Shown here: piece by piece, positions 37,401 through 64,000 of the stretch
Layout: each line of letters opens with the position of its first letter
Numbering within the stretch: the first letter of the stretch is position 1
Assembly (NCBI GenBank): GCA_030141605.1
Contig: JAQGDQ010000049.1
Span: forward strand, 496,001 to 560,000
Length of the DNA: 64,000 nucleotides
Direction of reading: 5' to 3'
Source of the DNA: Tubiluchus corallicola
Lineage: Eukaryota; Priapulida; Priapulimorpha; Priapulimorphida; Tubiluchidae
Notes under the pieces: model-generated
What the model was told of the DNA's origin: nothing
Seen by the model: the letters and a program-made list of their open reading frames with translations, nothing else
Databases searched by the model: none
Translations under genes and position numbers: made by a program

Positions 37401-39454
37401 TAATTTTTTTGGTCATAACTAAAAATCTACTAAAACTGTAAACCTGTAACTTTCACAGCCAAAAGATAATGTATTTTAGTATCATGAGAAATTGAAACTT
37501 GATCTTGCTTCTAATGTTATTGCAGCCTAAACTTCGGCACATTTTTTCTGCACTAATCGATATAATAAGCTCGACTTTTATCATTTCGTTTGGGTTGAAC
37601 ATTTAGAATATTAGTTACGACCAACACGAGCACAGTGAGTTCAATTACATGTACTACTGTGATAGTTTTCAGTATGAAGCTAGCCGAAACCTGTTGAACA
37701 TGGCAAATTTAATCGACTTTTGTAAAAAAAAGTTTACCTTAGTTCAATGATCTCTTCCAACTGTGATACGTTATGCAGTTATACTTATACCTTGTAGTTA
37801 TATTATAGATTTTAACTTTTAACCAATGCAAACTTATGTGAATTTAATCGTGTGTTTTGTTTTAATTGAAGTAATCCGTATATCGATTAGCGTATGAGCT
37901 ACTAATCTGCTAGTCTTTTCTTTTATAAAATATTATGTATTTTTAAACATGGGTAATAAATAAAAAATAATTGCTTAATATTTGGTGTAATTAACAATTA
38001 AGGACAGGCAGCTGACAAAAACGAAAGTGTGCGCCTTGATAATTCAAGCAGTGACTGCAAAATCAGCAACTAGTGTATGACTGAGTCATTTTAAGACATG
38101 AAATGGGACAAATGGCATGGAATTGTCAGTGTAGTTCTTGCGTGCTCATGCTCATTTTCATGAATATAAAATCTAACTCATGATACTGTTAGCCTAGGTT
38201 TTATAAACCTACGCTTAATAATGCGCAGTTTATATATATAATGCACTTTAAAGACGTTTAATGGGTTTATACATGATGCGTAATTGATGTTACATTATCA
38301 TAGTAATGCAGATGCACAATAGTTGAATTTCGCTAATTTTGTCCAAAAGACTTATTATAGCATAGCGCAAAAAGATAATTTAGGCTTTTGCAGATTATAG
38401 CAGTGTTTTGCATGCGAAGCACGCAACTTTCATAAAAATTCATCTAATCCGTAAAGTATACTATGATGTACGGCACCAGAAGTTCGTAAAGTAGTAACTG
38501 ACGATTTTCTTGTTCTCCAAAACTACTACTACAGCGGACAGTTTCAATTATTTTACTAATTTACATCAAAATAATAAAATAGTTATCTGATTTGGCAGAC
38601 ATTTGAGAAATTTGGATTTTCTTTCATGGGTCATACATGTTTTGAGACAAGGGACACTTGTGATAAACGAAGAAGAACCAGAATTAAAATTTTAGCAAAA
38701 TTTCTAAAGGTTGTTAAGAAAAAATTTTTTGTTTACGAATCAGTCTAATTATATTATTGTGTGGTAGGATCAGTATGTTAGTTTTACTTTACTTTTCTTA
38801 ACAGTTAGCAGTGGGTCATGTCCGCCAGCAGCCAGAATAAAGCAGACGGTCTCAGCTGAAAGACTACACGAGATGTTATTTTGCCTAGGACTATTTGAGC
38901 TACTGTTTCTTTAGTTAGAGTAGTAGAGAAATCAAAGTTAGACATACACTCGCCATTTTCATTTCAGTAATAGAAAGGTTGGTAAAAAATAAACAAAGTT
39001 GATACAAATATTAGTAAATATTAGTATCGAAAGATACCTAGGTACTGGCTTTGAAAAACTGAAAGTGCCTTTACTAAAAATGAATGCAAAATAAATTCGA
39101 ATTGTTTGCTGCGCCATGCCATAATTGTTTTGTTTTTGCAAAATTACAGGCGTAAACTGTTACTCGCTCAATATGCTGATATCGCAATCAAATACCAAAT
39201 GTGGCGTCTTTTTCCAAGACAAACGGTCCTCCTTGCCCATAGCCACCCCCCCCCCCCCCCGCCGCTACTGAGAGCGAAATACTACGCCACCGATCAGTAC
39301 TGTAAAAATCTAATGTAGCGTTAATAATTGACGTTGTCAACTGCTTCTATCTCTGGTTTATTAATAATTTTTACCGACACTCACCTGGCAAACAATAACT
39401 CATTAACCCAATCATTACTAGCAGAACATTTAACAGCCCCGTGGTTGAAGCCAT
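31441..39454 (-). CDS. Small secreted Ly6/uPAR (quiver-type) protein, probably GPI-anchored
   Basis: Three exons: 39454-39385, 33272-33126, 31760-31441, phases 1 and 1 matching, GT-AG at both introns, 178 residues. Residues 1-23 (MASTTGLLNVLLVMIGLMSY...) are a signal peptide. Exon 2 begins the cysteine-rich domain (MCYTCSNNIPGPSVC, NCTSDRSCYVE). Exon 3 continues it (RGCDIKDEF, QCVLSHEGMRCDCYTICDTD) and closes it with the family's CN pair (DYCNSG). The last ~25 residues are hydrophobic (VNLFVISCGVVVIVGKYFC), preceded by small residues (KNSTSK), as in GPI signals. Proteins of this fold act at the outer cell surface, often as channel or receptor modulators; which partner applies here cannot be told. 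The signal exon is 6.1 kb from exon 2 but fits in phase, start and donor. Confidence 0.85.
32001..32359. repeat. CAATA/CAGTA pentanucleotide array
   Basis: Eighteen copies of CAATA (32001-32090), 43 of CAGTA (32091-32305), six of CAATA (32306-32335), then mixed units. It lies in intron 2 of the Ly6-type gene. It reads open in several frames on both strands because five is not a multiple of three and the units lack stops; these are not genes. Confidence 0.97.
33748..34249. repeat. Zoned CCTAT/CCTGT/CCTGC/CCCGT pentanucleotide array
   Basis: Starts as mixed CCTAT, becomes about 38 copies of CCTGT (33856-34045), then CCTAC, CCTGC (to ~34120), CCCGT (34121-34170), and ends in CCTAT/CTTAT (to ~34249). 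It is preceded by GAATAAATATC, as in a retroposon tail. It lies in intron 1 of the Ly6-type gene. Confidence 0.97.
34700..35297. mobile_element. 598 bp hAT transposon remnant with perfect 8 bp target duplication
   Basis: The left end CAGGGTGCATAAGATTATGG and the right end on the other strand CAGGCTGCATAAGATTATGG differ at one base. Both ends are flanked by ACCATCAA (34692-34699 and 35298-35305), an exact 8 bp duplication. On the minus strand from 35033 a short frame MAKFQPKHELEFGLKITERD looks like the start of a hAT-type transposase but stops soon after. The interior is rich in TTTTATGGAT-like repeats. Confidence 0.88.
36847..37560. mobile_element. ~0.7 kb mariner-like non-autonomous element in Ly6-type gene intron 1
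   Basis: The left end TCAGGTGGCGCAAAAGAAAC continues GTGCCGAAGTTT. The right end on the other strand ends with the same GTGCCGAAGTTT block, and the ~30-base ends align without gaps. TA (in TATA) flanks both sides. The GGTGGCGCAAAAG core recalls mariner termini. The interior has no transposase frame. Confidence 0.65.
39235..39261. repeat. Poly-C run
   Basis: A run of about fifteen C residues in Ly6-type intron 1, close to the signal-peptide exon. It is likely to be length-variable and error-prone in sequencing. Confidence 0.9.
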
Positions 39455-40265
39455 GGCGAGATAACTTGCGATTATCTTTACTCAAACACTCAAATGAACT
39501 TTACTCAAACACTGCACAACTTGCTTTATACAAAACAATAACAAGCTAAACAGAGAAATATTGCGCTTGATTTACACTGTTACACGATGTATTTCACTGT
39601 TGGAACTATAATCATTACCACAGTAAAGTGGTACAAAGAACCATTCTCTTGTGATTGTAGTCATTTCCCCAAACACCTTGTCAGACACCCACTTATAGAA
39701 CCATGATTACAAATGTTGAGAAGGTCAGGTCCCTCCTTCGAGTAGCTTGAACTTCGCAGCGCGGTTCCAACCTGTAGTACCAGGGGCTAGATTTTGTCTA
39801 CTAAACATATTGCTTATTTCACAGACATTGAGTAGCTTAAAAGTTTAAGAGTACAATGCTCTCGATTCGCACCAGTGGTTGTTACTCTGAGAGGTGTAAC
39901 GTCCATACGCGAGGGACACGCACGGGAAACACTTCATAGTAATCGTGTTTTGTCTGTAGACTTAAAACACGGGCTCGTGTGGCGTGTTTCAAATTTGTAA
40001 AAATGTTACCTGTACAGTTACAATGTGTTGACCTTGCTATAATAACTGACTACAAAAATGCGTTCAGTATTATTTGGTGGGGGAATGTGGGGAAAATAGA
40101 AAGTGCGAATAAATCAAAAAGATCTTAGGTTGTCTGAACTTGATTGTTAATGAATTATCTTACTATTGTTCATCTTGAGCATATACATGCTTTCACAAGT
40201 GAAATGAGGTGAATGAAATGAGAATTTTAAAATCATAAAGTCGTGCAATGCATCATCTTAGGTGC
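39455..40265. other. Intergenic, upstream of the Ly6-type gene
   Basis: Should hold the minus-strand promoter of the Ly6-type gene. No exon is supported and no TATA box stands out. Confidence 0.4.
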
Positions 40266-40727
40266 GAGCGTTATGCACCACAGCACCACTCATAATTTGA
40301 TGTCATGTTCCCCGGATCTGCTGCCACATGCCAAGTATTCAGGTCATTTAAGTCAAGTGGACTATTTAATACGTCTTTCTTCAGAACAACTAAATAAGTG
40401 ATAAGCTGTCCTCCTCTTGGTTTCTTCCAGGTATTAGCGCTTGATGTATAGTAAGTGGATAATCCTTTGGTAATCAGATGACGTGTCCAATCCATCTAAG
40501 CCGACGCTTTTGTGTGTCCTCACTCCATTCCTTCCGCTTTGCTAAATATTATATATGTAGATCCTGATTTGAAATTTTCATTGGCCGTTTTATACCCAAC
40601 GTCTTTCTGTACAGACGTCTTTGGAAACCACTGATTTCATTCTTCTGGGCAACTTTGACTGTCCACAATTCAGAATCATACAAGAATACAGGTTCTACAA
40701 GTGATGACAGAATATGTAGTTTAGTGT
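40266..40727 (-). pseudogene. LINE reverse-transcriptase C-terminal remnant
   Basis: In minus-strand frames, LYDSELWTVKVAQKNEISGF, RRLYRKTLGIKRP, then RRLRWIGHV, and after a frameshift PRGGQLITYLVVLKKDV and NTWHVAADPGN. This order matches the end of non-LTR retrotransposon open reading frames after the polymerase domain (W-x-RRLRWIGHV-x, then a G-R-x-x-TW region). At least one frameshift and several stops show that it is dead. The upstream polymerase domain is missing. Confidence 0.75.
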
Positions 40728-41699
40728 CTATGGTAAAATTTGAACAAATTTGTCATGAACAGGAAAATTAAAAAGCATGAACAATCGTGCCGATGAAAAC
40801 ATTGAAAAATAAGCACCAAATTTGCTTGTATAAATATTTTGATATGTAAAAGAAATTCGGACGTTTTCTTACATACATTTGAAAATTCACACACTACGTG
40901 GACAAAATTTGCTTGTTGGCGTTTGGCACCGTGCCAACATGCATATGCTGTGGCTGTAAGATTAGTGATCATTACGTCGGCTGCCTGCGTGTCCGCAAAC
41001 ACAGATGCAACACAACATCACCTCACAGCCCCAATACAGACAACTCAGAACATAAAAGTTGCGTACATGAAAGTTTGGATATTTTACTGGTGTAACGAAA
41101 GCACAAAGAATTGCATATAATCTTGATATCAGGATTATTAGGTGGTGATATCTTGTGATAAAGTTGTAATACCGGGTGAATCCTGCCTATTTTACACTTC
41201 TCACCTTTTGATCAAGTTTGATCTCAAAAATTAAATAATTGCAAGTTTTCTGTCCATCATAAGCCTATCTGTCCTACGTACTAAATCACTAACCGTATTC
41301 AACACCAAATTAAAAATGCACTAATGATGTCGAGATTTGAATATCCAATTTACCAACATGGCCACTTGCATACTGATGCAGAATTCATTTATCCCAAGCC
41401 ATATGAAACAACTTAATTAGTTCAAGTTTAAAAGCTCATTTTATTTTTGCACTTGTAGTTTAGATTTTGCACTGACGTATTTGCCTCCAACAGTGTATGT
41501 TTTTTAACTTACATTGATTGAATATCTTAACATTTCGTTATAATTTTCGATATTATTATAGTAAATAAAGATGTCACCTTCTTACTCACTTACTTAGTTA
41601 CAAAAGTACAATTAGGGTTTTTATGAAAGTACAGAAAACAGAAACACGATAAATTCATAAATAATCTGCCTTGCTCACTTTGATAAGTTAAATATGAAT
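40728..41699. other. Intergenic between LINE remnant and receptor gene
   Basis: No gene is seen. TTGGCACCGTGCCAA at 40923-40937 is a full NFI-type palindrome. A retroposon-like tail (GTAAATAAAGATG, then TTAC-type repeats) ends near 41600. Confidence 0.4.
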
Positions 41700-41770
41700 G
41701 CGCATGCGCAATGGGCGACTCGCGTTCCTGCTCCACAATTATTGTAATTTCAATTATTAGGCCTATATAA
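41700..41770 (+). promoter_or_regulatory. Probable core promoter of the receptor gene (NRF1-like site and TATA box)
   Basis: GCGCATGCGC at 41700-41709 matches the NRF1 palindrome. TATATAA at 41764-41770 lies 76 bases before the start codon at 41846, which would leave a 5' untranslated region of about 45-50 bases. Confidence 0.55.
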
Positions 41771-41845
41771 GAAACTTTTGCAAGTGTTGATCGCTAGCTT
41801 CAATTTTATTCAGAAACACTTAAAAATTGAAAATTTGACTCAGTA

Positions 41846-63797
<21,952 letters not shown>

Positions 63798-64000
63798 GTA
63801 ATTTATAATTTTTCTAGTTATTTATTTCAACGCCAGGTGTAACAGGTGCTGTAAATGAAACCATTTTAACAGTTTACCTGATCAATAGCTCTCTTGTTGT
63901 GGTTTATATTAGTTAATTGAATGTAGTTGTAATAAATTATAAAAGGAAATACCATCAGGACCGCAAACTCAAATTAGGGTGTTGTGAGGGCATTAGATTT

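Overview
The window is metazoan nuclear DNA. Genes are split by GT-AG introns, there is no operon structure, the sequence is AT-rich, and microsatellites and small non-autonomous DNA transposons are abundant. The protein set (a radial-spoke MORN protein, an endosomal syntaxin, a Ly6-type surface protein, a BTB-BACK-Kelch protein and a natriuretic-peptide-receptor-like protein) fits an invertebrate, possibly a deuterostome such as an ascidian. The species cannot be fixed from the sequence. All gene models below were built by hand, joining exons by splice signals, reading-frame phase and family resemblance.

Layout. (1) 266-11526, minus: RSPH10B-like radial spoke head protein. Thirteen exons are seen and the C-terminus runs off the left edge. 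(2) 11.5-17.6 kb: intergenic, dominated by a ~3.5 kb element with very long inverted repeats that carry ~170 bp subrepeats. (3) 17638-25557, plus: syntaxin 7/12-like SNARE with two alternative last exons, each encoding a different transmembrane anchor. Both are reached from one exon whose donor is GC rather than GT. (4) 25.8-31.4 kb: intergenic, with a tRNA-Leu-like retrosequence, a pogo-like element, a possible LTR and a hAT-like element. (5) 31441-39454, minus: small secreted, probably GPI-anchored Ly6/quiver-type protein with a 6.1 kb first intron full of pentanucleotide arrays and two transposons. (6) 40.27-40.73 kb: decayed LINE reverse-transcriptase remnant. (7) 41846 to the right edge, plus: receptor with an atrial-natriuretic-factor-type ligand-binding domain and a transmembrane segment; its intracellular part lies outside the window. 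(8) 44474-55030, minus: complete ten-exon BTB-BACK-Kelch gene lying wholly inside intron 1 of that receptor gene, in antisense orientation.

The genes have no evident shared pathway: cilium structure, endosomal fusion, surface signalling and ubiquitin-ligase adaptor are separate jobs. What stands out is architecture: the switchable syntaxin anchor, the nested antisense gene, and several independently dated-looking transposon insertions (hAT with 8 bp duplications, pogo and mariner with TA) in introns. No undescribed defence-like or operon-like system was seen.
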